The notes beneath the pieces are model-generated. The model ran no database searches. It saw only the letters and a list, made by a program, of their open reading frames with translations, and had not been told where the DNA came from. The position numbers were made by a program, and so were the translations under genes. From contig JAQGPA010000150.1 in NCBI GenBank assembly GCA_028293325.1, forward strand, positions 1-46,141: 46,141 nt of DNA, given 5' to 3'. The stretch is from Pedosphaera sp. GTDB taxonomy: Bacteria > Verrucomicrobiota > Verrucomicrobiia > Limisphaerales > Pedosphaeraceae. This document shows positions 1 to 8,404 of the stretch, one piece after another; within the stretch, counting starts at the first letter, position 1; the number at the start of each line of letters is the position of its first letter.

Positions 1-68
1 TGGAGGGCGATGATTTTATCGGCGAGCGGGTCGTCGGGGCGCGTGAGGATGTGAAGCAGGTTGCGCAT
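1..68 (-). CDS. DsrH/TusB-like protein (5' end only)
   Basis: Only the first 22 codons are in the window. The ATG is at 66-68 on the minus strand and the peptide begins MRNLLHILTRPDDPLADKI. A short start with a 'LLHIL' strand followed by a helix resembles DsrH/TusB proteins, which bind sulfur carriers in sulfur-relay complexes. The gene begins two bases after the stop of the DsrE-family gene upstream, so the two are almost certainly co-transcribed. The assignment rests mainly on gene order (E-like, F-like, then this) and is tentative. Confidence 0.5.
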   Translation of the reverse strand, partial: MRNLLHILTRPDDPLADKIIAL

Positions 69-70
69 GG

Positions 71-421
71 TCAGAACCTAAGCACGAAGTGGCTGCGGGC
101 CGCCACGGCCGCGAGGTGTTCGTCGGAGATGGGCAGGAAGCGAACGGGCGGTTCGCCGATTTGGGCCAGCAGGGGCGCGCCTTGCTGGACATAGATGGCG
201 CAGCCGTTCTCCGAGGCGAGGGGCAGGTAACGACGATAGTTGTCTTCGTCGAGCAAGTCGTCGGGTTGCTCACTGAGGGCGAGGACGGCGGCATCGCGCA
301 GATAGAGGGCGAGGTCCGCCTTGCGCCAGACGCCGACACCGGCGGCGATGCGGAGGGCTTCGGCGGGTCGCGGGCTGAGTCGCGGGTCGCTGGTGATGAT
401 AAAGAGCACGCCGGGTTTCAT
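71..421 (-). CDS. DsrE-superfamily protein (DsrF/TusC-like)
   Basis: A protein of 116 residues beginning MKPGVLFIITSDPRLS. The hydrophobic first strand, an alpha/beta layout and a length near 115 residues fit the DsrE/DsrF fold (TusC/DsrF position). Such proteins act as small sulfur-relay or redox carriers, usually as hetero-oligomers with DsrE and DsrH. I see no cysteine in the usual reactive position; the only Cys is mid-chain in 'NGCAIYV', so it may be a structural subunit. It starts four bases after the stop of the 105-residue gene upstream and ends two bases before the next start, a typical operon. Family assignment is moderate; the real substrate is unknown. Confidence 0.6.
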   Translation of the reverse strand: MKPGVLFIITSDPRLSPRPAEALRIAAGVGVWRKADLALYLRDAAVLALSEQPDDLLDEDNYRRYLPLASENGCAIYVQQGAPLLAQIGEPPVRFLPISDEHLAAVAARSHFVLRF

Positions 422-425
422 GGCA

Positions 426-743
426 TCAATTGAAACTCAGGAAGCGGTCGGTGCTCGTGATCAAGTCGTTTACGACCGTGAGACCGGCGAAGAGGGCGTG
501 GTCGTTGACCGGAAGGTCGCGGCGATGCGCGCCATAGGCGCAGGCAAATAATTTGAGGCCGCGTGTTTGGAGTGATTGCAGGAGCGGGTGGTCAACACCG
601 CGCACGGCGTCATCGATGCAATAGAGGTAAACATCGACGCCGCGGTTCAGGGCGGTTTCGGCAAGGCGCAGGCCATGGGCGAAGTTGGGATGATCGGGGT
701 CGGTGGAGAGGAGCAGGCCGAGTTTCTTTCCGCGCAAAACCAT
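426..743 (-). CDS. DsrE-family protein (TusD/DsrE-like)
   Basis: A protein of 105 residues, first gene of the minus-strand trio. It has the DsrE-family pattern: a hydrophobic beta strand (KLGLLLST), a helix over the 'GLRLAETAL' stretch, a second strand (VDVYLYCID), then 'LKLFACAYGAHRR'. The Cys in this last motif sits where DsrE/TusD carries its persulfide-forming cysteine. Known relatives pass sulfur to tRNA thiolation (TusBCD) or take part in dissimilatory sulfur oxidation (DsrEFH). No other sulfur gene is visible, so which role applies cannot be said. It is the likely sulfur-binding subunit of the three. Confidence 0.65.
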   Translation of the reverse strand: MVLRGKKLGLLLSTDPDHPNFAHGLRLAETALNRGVDVYLYCIDDAVRGVDHPLLQSLQTRGLKLFACAYGAHRRDLPVNDHALFAGLTVVNDLITSTDRFLSFN

Positions 744-807
744 GGTGGATCGTACGCGGAGTGCCGCGCGCTGTCAAAGAGGTGAAAAGGGCAGAAGAGA
801 GGACGGC

Positions 808-1218
808 TTACTTAAGGGCAAGCAGTTCTTTGACAAGGTCACAGAGTTGATGCGCCTGATAGGGCTTGGCGAGGAAACGGTCTGGTTTGATGGACGCTTC
901 CTGGAAGATGTCCTCGGCCACCGTGCCGCTGACCAGCAGGATTTTCTGGCGCGGTTCCAGGCGGCGGAATTGCTCGATCAACTCCATGCCGTTCATGGTG
1001 TGCATGGCGTAATCAGTGATGAGCAGGTCGGGGCGCTCGCTGGCGGCGGCGAACGTTTGGAGGGCAAGTTCCGGATCACGAAAGGATTTGATGCGGTAAC
1101 CGCGGGGTTCAAGGATGACGGTGGCCAATTCCAAAAGCATCGGCTCGTCGTCAACGACGTAGAGTAATGCACTCGGTTGCTTGTCTAACTGAGTGCTGCC
1201 TGAATCTGGTTGGCTCAT
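808..1218 (-). CDS. Single-domain response regulator (CheY-like receiver)
   Basis: A lone receiver domain of 136 residues from the ATG at 1218; a GTG nine bases upstream is possible. Visible motifs are the acidic pair in 'LYVVDDEPMLL', the phospho-acceptor Asp in 'LLITDYAM', the switch Ser in 'LLVSGT' and the conserved Lys in 'FLAKPY'. All residues needed for phosphorylation are present, although the usual Pro after the acceptor loop is replaced (MHTMNG rather than MPxMDG). There is no output domain, so it should signal by protein contact or act in a phosphorelay. No kinase is adjacent; the kinase at 33776 is 32 kb away and may be unrelated. It is divergent from the DUF4912 gene. Confidence 0.85.
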   Translation of the reverse strand: MSQPDSGSTQLDKQPSALLYVVDDEPMLLELATVILEPRGYRIKSFRDPELALQTFAAASERPDLLITDYAMHTMNGMELIEQFRRLEPRQKILLVSGTVAEDIFQEASIKPDRFLAKPYQAHQLCDLVKELLALK

Positions 1219-1423
1219 TGCGTGCACAATTTACTTGCCTCTGGCCGGACATTAATACTGAAACGCGACAAATTAGCAAGTGGTCTTTCACCCCATTTTT
1301 CCGGCGAAACCTGGCCGGGCGAAATACGGCTTTGCCAGATTCAGATTGCACCCCGGTGCAACAGGCGTTAATATTCGTGAGTTAGGAATGGTCGAACCTG
1401 CCATCTCACCCGGTAAGGCACCT

Positions 1424-2794
1424 ATGAAACCCGACAAAGCGTCGTTTAAAAAATCAGTTAAGGAAGCAACCAAAGCCATCCAGGAAGAAACCGCCGTTGT
1501 CGCCAGCAAGTTGAAGGGCGGAAGCAAGGCCAAGGAAACCGAAACCGAAGCCGCCAAAGCCGGTGCGACGCCGACGGCAAAAGCAAAAACCACGGCTGCC
1601 GCTACTCCTGCCGCCAAACCTAAACGGAAAGCTCCGGTCAAAAAGGTCGCCGTGACAGTGCCGCCAATTTTGTTGGAAGGCGATCAACCCTCGGCCACAA
1701 CGGTCGGCGGTCCCGGTCAGCGTTATGCATTGGGCCCGGTGCCACCGCCGGCACATGCCGGAGGAATTGAAACCACGGGCGAACTGCCGGAAGCCTACGG
1801 CACGCAGCAACTGCTCCTCACAGCGCGCGATCCGCATTGGCTTTATGCACGCTGGGACCTGACCCGTCAGCAGCAACGGGAATACAACGCTCTTTCCGCC
1901 GATCGGCATCTCGTGTTGCGCGTGTATATTGATGCCGTCAAAGGCGAACATTTTTTGCAAGTCCATACGCATCCCGAATCGACGCATTGGTTTATCCATG
2001 TGGGTCGCGCGGGAACAAAATACATCGCGCAACTGGGTTACTTTCAGCCGAATGGGAAATGGGTTGGTATTTCCACATCCGAAGCGACCATGACGCCGCC
2101 GGACACGATGTCGGACGATATTACCGCGCAATTTGCGACGATTCCGATTGAGGTGCCGTTTGCGGAGTTGATGGCGCTGGCTAACGCAGCGGTGCGCCAG
2201 AATATTCCATTGGCGGAAATCATTCAGCAATTACGCGCGCACGGGCAGACGCAGTTTCCCAAGGAAACCGCCGCGCCCGGCAAATGGACGCCGGAACAGG
2301 AGCGCGCGCTTTCCGCCATCATCACGATGGACCGGGTGCGACGCGTATGGATGGGTTCGCTGGAAATCACCGAATTGATCCGGCGCCAATTGCAGCAGGA
2401 TATTTCCTCCATGAGCGCGGCGCAATTGTCGCTGCCGACCTCGCCGGGCGGGGCGATCTCCAGTGTTTCAAGTCCGTTTGGCGGTTTGGAACGAAAGAAG
2501 GGATTTTGGTTCAATGTGAACGCCGAGTTGATCATTTATGGCGCCACGGAACCGGATGCGCAGGTCACCATTGGGGGGCGCGTCATCAAACTGCGGTCCG
2601 ATGGGACGTTCAGTTATCGTTTTGCGCTGCCGGATGGCGATTATGAATTGCCGGCGGTGGCGGTATCGGCGGATCAAACGGACGCGCGCGCTGCGGAATT
2701 GAAATTCGTCCGCGAAACGGAATATCGCGGCGACGTGGGCACGCACCCGCAGGATCCGCAACTGAAAGCGCCCCTGGCGGCAAACGTGTCGTAA
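1424..2794 (+). CDS. DUF4912 domain protein with Lys/Ala-rich N-terminus
   Basis: A protein of 456 residues from the ATG at 1424, which has TAAGG five bases upstream; the in-frame ATG at 1388 has no well-placed ribosome site. Residues 1 to about 85 are rich in Lys, Ala and Thr, like histone H1 tails, and are probably disordered. A DUF4912 domain follows, recognised by 'DPHWLYARWDLT' and the later 'FIHVGRAG' strand. The C-terminal part has the Ig-like beta stretch seen in this family ('YGATEPDAQVTIGG'). DUF4912 is uncharacterised but is often found beside GH57 glucan enzymes, as here (3221), which suggests a role in carbohydrate recognition in glycogen metabolism. That role is inference. Confidence 0.8.
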   Translation: MKPDKASFKKSVKEATKAIQEETAVVASKLKGGSKAKETETEAAKAGATPTAKAKTTAAATPAAKPKRKAPVKKVAVTVPPILLEGDQPSATTVGGPGQRYALGPVPPPAHAGGIETTGELPEAYGTQQLLLTARDPHWLYARWDLTRQQQREYNALSADRHLVLRVYIDAVKGEHFLQVHTHPESTHWFIHVGRAGTKYIAQLGYFQPNGKWVGISTSEATMTPPDTMSDDITAQFATIPIEVPFAELMALANAAVRQNIPLAEIIQQLRAHGQTQFPKETAAPGKWTPEQERALSAIITMDRVRRVWMGSLEITELIRRQLQQDISSMSAAQLSLPTSPGGAISSVSSPFGGLERKKGFWFNVNAELIIYGATEPDAQVTIGGRVIKLRSDGTFSYRFALPDGDYELPAVAVSADQTDARAAELKFVRETEYRGDVGTHPQDPQLKAPLAANVS

Positions 2795-2800
2795 GCCGTT

Positions 2801-2920
2801 ATGGATCGCGACGCCGAGCACCTTCGGTTGCTTTCCATTTTCCACTACGTGGTCGGCGGGATCACGGCGCTCTGCTCTTGTTTTTTCATCATTGAGGTAA
2901 CGGGGCCGCCCAGACCATGA
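2801..2920 (+). CDS. Short membrane ORF with 'LRLLSIFHYVVGG' motif
   Basis: An ORF of 39 residues starting six bases after the DUF4912 stop. The peptide opens MDRDAEHLRLLSIFHYVVGG and continues as one hydrophobic helix before ending in GPPRP. This opening is familiar to me as the N-terminus of longer small membrane proteins in this bacterial group, where it leads into one or more transmembrane helices. Here it stops early; its TGA overlaps the ATG of the next small gene by four bases, which suggests translational coupling. It may be a real miniprotein, or the 5' part of a gene split by a frameshift whose remainder is the 76-residue ORF that follows. Confidence 0.45.
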   Translation: MDRDAEHLRLLSIFHYVVGGITALCSCFFIIEVTGPPRP

Positions 2921-3147
2921 ATCCCTATTATCGGATTGCCGCAATGGTCCTCCGGATGCTGGCCGCGGGATTCGTGCTGGTGAGCCTGCTGAATCTGTAT
3001 ATTTACTGGTTCAAGATGCATCGCGAGCAGGTCGCCCTGTCGCCGGGACATTGCGGGTATTTGTCCATTCCGCTTGTGATAGGCTCGCTGATACTGGTAA
3101 AAAGTTCCGCGTGGGCGCGTCGCCTGACGCGGGATTTGGATGAATGA
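2917..3147 (+). CDS. Small two-helix membrane protein
   Basis: A protein of 76 residues with two predicted transmembrane helices, roughly residues 7-29 and 46-62, joined by a loop containing 'HREQVALSPGHCGY'. Its ATG overlaps the stop of the 39-residue ORF (ATGA), so the two are probably translated together. No catalytic motif is visible and I do not recognise a named family. It lies between the DUF4912 gene and the GH57 gene, all on the same strand with short gaps, so it may belong to that transcript. Function unknown. Confidence 0.55.
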   Translation: MNPYYRIAAMVLRMLAAGFVLVSLLNLYIYWFKMHREQVALSPGHCGYLSIPLVIGSLILVKSSAWARRLTRDLDE

Positions 3148-3220
3148 CGAAAAACGCGCGCGGGAACGGGTGCATGCCCGGATCCGGCGGCAATTGACTT
3201 AAACGATTTTAATTTTGGCG

Positions 3221-4795
3221 ATGCAAGGCTATCTCTCACTTGTGCTGCACGCGCACCTGCCCTTTGTGCGGCATCCGGAATACGACAAGTTCCTGGAGGA
3301 AAACTGGCTGTTTGAAGCCATCACGGAAACCTACGTTCCGCTGATTCAAACGATGGATGGCTGGTTGCGCGACGGGATGGACACGCGCCTGACGCTCACG
3401 TTGACGCCCACACTTTGCTCGATGCTGCTGGATCCGTTGTTGCAGGATCGCTACCAACGGCACCTGGAGGCGCTGATTGAACTGGCCGAGAAGGAAACGC
3501 ATCGCACGCACTGGGACCCGGCCTATCAGCCGTTGGCGCAAATGTATCATCGGCGCTTTCTCGGCACGCGCGAGACGTACCTGGCGTATGGCCGCAATCT
3601 GGTCGGCGCATTTCGCAAGTTCCAGGAACGCGGCCGGCTGGAGATCATCACCTGCGCCGCCACGCATGCCCTGCTGCCATTACTGGCCAAACATCCGCCG
3701 TCCATTCGCGCGCAGATACTGGTTGCCCGCGATCATTATCGGAGTTGTTTCGGCTGCGACCCGCGCGGCATCTGGCTGCCGGAATGCGCCTACGTGGACG
3801 GCGTGGAAGATGTTTTGCAGGAAGCGAACATCCGCTGGTTCATCATCGACACGCACGGCATCCTGCATGCGCGGCCGCGGCCGCGTTACGGTGTGTTCGC
3901 CCCGATTTTCACGCCGAATTGCATCGCGGCATTTGGCCGCGACCTGGATTCCGCCAAACAGGTCTGGAGCAAACAGGAAGGCTATCCCGGTGATATTCAC
4001 TATCGCGATTTCTACCGCGACATCGGTTTCGATCTGGATTTTGATTACGTCAAAGCGTACCTGCCGGATGTGAGCCAGCGCGGTTTCACGGGGATCAAAT
4101 ACCATCGCATCACCGGAAACGCGCCGGAGAAGCAGGTTTATCAGCGCGCCCCCGCACTGCAAAAAGCGGCCGAACACGCGGGGCATTTTCTGAATGCGCG
4201 CATCGGCCAAATCCAGCACCTGGCGTCGATCATGGATCGTCCGCCGATTATTGTGTCGCCGTATGATGCGGAGTTGTTTGGTCATTGGTGGTATGAGGGG
4301 CCGGAGTTTCTGGATTATTTTGTCCGCAAGACGATTTATGATCAGCAGGTCATCCGGATGGTGACGCCGCATGAGTATCTTTGCAAATATCCCACCCAGC
4401 AAGTGGCCAAGCCGAGCGCTTCCAGTTGGGGCGCGGAAGGTTATTGGAATGTCTGGCTGAACGAAACGAACGAGTGGATCCAACCGCATCTGTACATCGC
4501 CCAGGAGCGGATGACGAAGCTGGCGCGGATGTTTCCCCAGGCGAGTGGAATTCAGTTGCGCGCCCTCAAACAGGCGGGTCGCGAACTGCTGCTGGCGCAG
4601 TCAAGCGACTGGCCATTCATCCTCCGCACCGGCACGAGTCCGGATTACGCCCGCAAGCGGGTCAAGGACCACATCCTGCGCTTCATCGCGTTGCACGAGC
4701 AACTGACCACCACCATCATCGATGAGCCGTGGCTGGCCCGCATCGAAAGCATGGATAATATTTTCCCGGAGATTGATTATCGGTATTGGGCGTGA
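3221..4795 (+). CDS. GH57 1,4-alpha-glucan branching enzyme
   Basis: A protein of 524 residues from the ATG at 3221; a TTG two codons upstream is possible. The N-terminus 'GYLSLVLHAHLPFVRHPE' is diagnostic of the GH57 branching-enzyme branch (DUF1957 type). Glu188 in 'WLPECAY' aligns with the catalytic nucleophile and Asp349 in 'SPYDAELFGHWW' with the acid. A helical C-terminal part follows, as in the thermophile enzymes of about 520 to 560 residues. The family transfers alpha-1,4 glucan segments to make alpha-1,6 branches in glycogen-like polymers in the cytoplasm (EC 2.4.1.18). The DUF4912 gene lies upstream. Some members of this family act mainly as hydrolases, so the exact activity is inferred. 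Confidence 0.9.
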   Translation: MQGYLSLVLHAHLPFVRHPEYDKFLEENWLFEAITETYVPLIQTMDGWLRDGMDTRLTLTLTPTLCSMLLDPLLQDRYQRHLEALIELAEKETHRTHWDPAYQPLAQMYHRRFLGTRETYLAYGRNLVGAFRKFQERGRLEIITCAATHALLPLLAKHPPSIRAQILVARDHYRSCFGCDPRGIWLPECAYVDGVEDVLQEANIRWFIIDTHGILHARPRPRYGVFAPIFTPNCIAAFGRDLDSAKQVWSKQEGYPGDIHYRDFYRDIGFDLDFDYVKAYLPDVSQRGFTGIKYHRITGNAPEKQVYQRAPALQKAAEHAGHFLNARIGQIQHLASIMDRPPIIVSPYDAELFGHWWYEGPEFLDYFVRKTIYDQQVIRMVTPHEYLCKYPTQQVAKPSASSWGAEGYWNVWLNETNEWIQPHLYIAQERMTKLARMFPQASGIQLRALKQAGRELLLAQSSDWPFILRTGTSPDYARKRVKDHILRFIALHEQLTTTIIDEPWLARIESMDNIFPEIDYRYWA

Positions 4796-4878
4796 GGGCA
4801 TGTTCAACAAAAGCCAGGCCATATATCTCCTTGCAACTTCTTTGCAAATGCATTGAGACTAGCAGTTATTAGCAACCT

Positions 4879-5265
4879 ATGAAGCTGGAACACATCGCCA
4901 TAAATGTCGCCGACCCGCGGGCGATGGCCGCGTGGTATCAGAAAAACATGGGGCTGACGCTGGTGCGCAAAACCGAGGCCGCGCCCCACACTCATTTTTT
5001 GGCTGACAGCAGCGGGACCGTCATGATGGAGATTTACAACAATCCGCCGGATGAGGTTCCACCCTATGCCAGGATGCATCCATTGCAGCTGCATATCGCG
5101 TTTGTTTCCGCCGATCCTGAAGCGGACAAGAGCACTCTGCTGCACGCCGGAGCAACGCTCGTTGACGAACTACGTTTGGGCGACGGATCGCACCTGGTGA
5201 TGTTGCGTGATCCGTGGGGATTGGCGCTGCAACTGTGCCGTCGGGCCACGCCGATGCTGCGGGGA

Positions 5266-5268
<3 letters not shown>
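4879..5268 (+). CDS. VOC family protein (glyoxalase/bleomycin-resistance fold)
   Basis: A protein of 129 residues, one vicinal-oxygen-chelate domain of two beta-alpha-beta-beta-beta modules. It opens with 'LEHIAINVADP', the first module strand with a metal-ligand His, followed by 'AAWYQKNMGL', the usual helix. The second module has 'LQLHIAFVS', and the C-terminus 'RDPWGLALQLCRR' is the characteristic last strand with hydrophobic substrate contacts. Members include lactoylglutathione lyases, dioxygenases and resistance proteins; the sequence does not show which. It is followed by a long inverted repeat that begins in its stop codon, then by an Old Yellow Enzyme gene on the same strand. Confidence 0.8.
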
Positions 5269-6441
<1,173 letters not shown>

Positions 6442-6520
6442 ATAAATTCTGCGCTTTCGGTGGCGAGATTTAAATTTTGTCTTATTGTCTCACTGTTTGT
6501 CGAATTTATCAGCTTACGCC

Positions 6521-7690
6521 ATGAACTTAAAAAACCCGCTCCGTACCGAATCCGCTGTCAAAGGCCGTTATGCTGCCGCTGCGAAAGCGCCCGAGGCGGC
6601 GCTTTGCTGTCCGGTCGATTACGACCCGCAATTTCTTAAAATTATTCCACGCGAAGTGATCGAGAAGGATTATGGGTGCGGCGATCCGAGCCGGTATTTG
6701 AAGCCGGGGGAAACGGTGTTGGATCTCGGCAGCGGCACGGGCAAGATTTGTTTCATTGCCGCGCAGGTTGTCGGACCGACCGGCCGGGTCATTGGGGTGG
6801 ACATGACCGACGACATGCTGGAAGTGGCGCGGCGCAATGCGCCGATGGTGGCCGAGAAGTTGGGCTACGCAAACGTTGAATTTCACAAAGGCCGGATTCA
6901 GGATCTCGCGCTCGACCTGGAGTTGCTGGATCGTGATTTAAAGGAACAGCCCATCACCGATGCCAATACATTTCTGGCGGCGGATGAACGGGCGGGAGAA
7001 TTGCGTGTGCGCCATCCACTCGTCGCCAAGGCCTCGGTGGATGTGGTGGTTTCCAATTGCGTGTTGAATCTGGTGGAAGCGCGGGCCAAGCGACAGTTGT
7101 TTGAGGAAATCTTTCGCGTGCTGCGCAATGGGGGCCGCGCCGTCATTTCGGACATTGTGGCGGATGAGGCAGTCCCCGCAAATTTGCAGAATGATCCGGA
7201 GCTGTGGAGCGGTTGTATTTCGGGCGCGCTGACCGAAGAGGAATTTTTGCACGCCTTCGCAGAAGCGGGGTTTTACGGCATCCAGATAGTGAAGCGGGAC
7301 TCGACTCCATGGCGGACAGTGGCGGGGATTGAATTTCGCGCGGTGACCGTTGCGGCTTATAAGTGTGAACCGGGCTTGGGTTTGGAGCGCAACCAGGCGG
7401 TGGTTTACCTTGGGCCATTCAAGGAAGTGGTGGATGATGACAACCGACGGCTGAAACGGGGGTTGCGTTACGCAGTGTCTGATCAAACCTATCAACGCTA
7501 TCAAAAGGAGCCGTACCAGCAGTTCTTTGCGTGTATAGACCCGGCGACACCTGTAACACCTGAAACGGCCCAGCCGTTTGATGATTCAGTGATGGTGTTA
7601 CGGCATCCGCGCCAGACCAAGGGCAGCGACAATCGCGCTACGACAGCGAACAGTTCCTGTTGCGACAGTAAGAAAGACAGTTGCTGCTGA
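6521..7690 (+). CDS. arsM: ArsM-like arsenite S-adenosylmethionine methyltransferase
   Basis: A protein of 389 residues from the ATG at 6521 (a TTG lies 12 codons upstream). The SAM motif is 'VLDLGSGTGK'. Cysteines occur at all four places typical of ArsM: Cys29/Cys30 (ALCCP), Cys53 (YGCGDP), Cys180 in 'SNCVLNL' and Cys232 in 'SGCISGAL'. ArsM binds As(III) with these and methylates it to volatile or organic arsenicals. An extra domain (residues about 290 to 360, 'ERNQAVVYLGPFKEV') resembles the tail of arsenosugar-pathway ArsM, and the protein ends in a Cys-rich tail 'SSCCDSKKDSCC'. No radical-SAM partner or ArsR is in the window. The methyltransferase call is secure; arsenic as substrate is a motif-based inference. 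Confidence 0.75.
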   Translation: MNLKNPLRTESAVKGRYAAAAKAPEAALCCPVDYDPQFLKIIPREVIEKDYGCGDPSRYLKPGETVLDLGSGTGKICFIAAQVVGPTGRVIGVDMTDDMLEVARRNAPMVAEKLGYANVEFHKGRIQDLALDLELLDRDLKEQPITDANTFLAADERAGELRVRHPLVAKASVDVVVSNCVLNLVEARAKRQLFEEIFRVLRNGGRAVISDIVADEAVPANLQNDPELWSGCISGALTEEEFLHAFAEAGFYGIQIVKRDSTPWRTVAGIEFRAVTVAAYKCEPGLGLERNQAVVYLGPFKEVVDDDNRRLKRGLRYAVSDQTYQRYQKEPYQQFFACIDPATPVTPETAQPFDDSVMVLRHPRQTKGSDNRATTANSSCCDSKKDSCC

Positions 7691-7751
7691 ACCGGCCATG
7701 TCAGGCGGCTCCAAATTTCAGGTCGAGGCTTGGTTAAAGCAGCGAGCGCAG

Positions 7752-8261
7752 CTATTTTGAGCGGCTGGTGCTCTTTTCAGACGCAAAGCGGCAGGCGTTG
7801 GCCACCAACGCCAGATGCTCAAGAAATTCCTCCCGCTTCTCTTCGGGTAAAATGGAGAGCACTTCGGTTTGCAACGAAACCGCGATGTCCCGCACCTCCT
7901 CATATTTGCGGCGGCCAACGGGTCTGAGGCTGATGCGGTAGGCGCGGCGGTCCTTCTCATGCGGTTTGCGTTCCACCAACCCGAGGCTTTCCATTCGCTC
8001 CAGCAGGGAAGCGATGGTGTTGGGGTCGCTGCTCATGATCTCGGTTAATTCGCGCTGGGTGAGACCCTTGGGGTTGCCCTCGTTGAGGGTGCGCATCACG
8101 GTAAATTGGTCGGGCGTGACACCGACATGCGCGATACGGCGGCGGAAGGTTTGGTTGAGATTGTACCAGCACTTGCGCAACAGTGGCGGGAAGCGGCGGC
8201 GTTCCGGCGCGTCCACCGGCAGGAGGAAGGACTTGTTTTTAGCGATACCTGGAGGTGGCAT
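7752..8261 (-). CDS. MarR family transcriptional regulator
   Basis: A protein of 169 residues with a winged helix-turn-helix of MarR type. 'VTPDQFTVMRTL' is the entry helix, 'LTQRELTEIMSSDPNTIASLLERME' the recognition region and 'GLVERKPHEKDRRAYRISL' the wing with its conserved Asp-Arg-Arg. An N-terminal extension of about 25 residues precedes the dimer helices. MarR dimers repress nearby genes and release DNA on ligand binding. The gene is transcribed divergently from the propeller/aldehyde operon that starts 143 bases away, so it is a good candidate regulator of that operon; it converges with the methyltransferase gene. Regulation of the operon is inference. I found no convincing perfect palindrome in the shared upstream region. 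Confidence 0.9.
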   Translation of the reverse strand: MPPPGIAKNKSFLLPVDAPERRRFPPLLRKCWYNLNQTFRRRIAHVGVTPDQFTVMRTLNEGNPKGLTQRELTEIMSSDPNTIASLLERMESLGLVERKPHEKDRRAYRISLRPVGRRKYEEVRDIAVSLQTEVLSILPEEKREEFLEHLALVANACRFASEKSTSRSK

Positions 8262-8404
8262 AAATTGTTACGTATAAGTACTATTTTATTGCTTTGCGAC
8301 CCCAGATGTAGAATAGTGCGAGCACTCTTAAAAGCAAAATAGACAGCATTGTCGCGGACTGCCTTTGAGAAACAATGGCAATTATGGTGGTGAAGGAATT
8401 GTTT

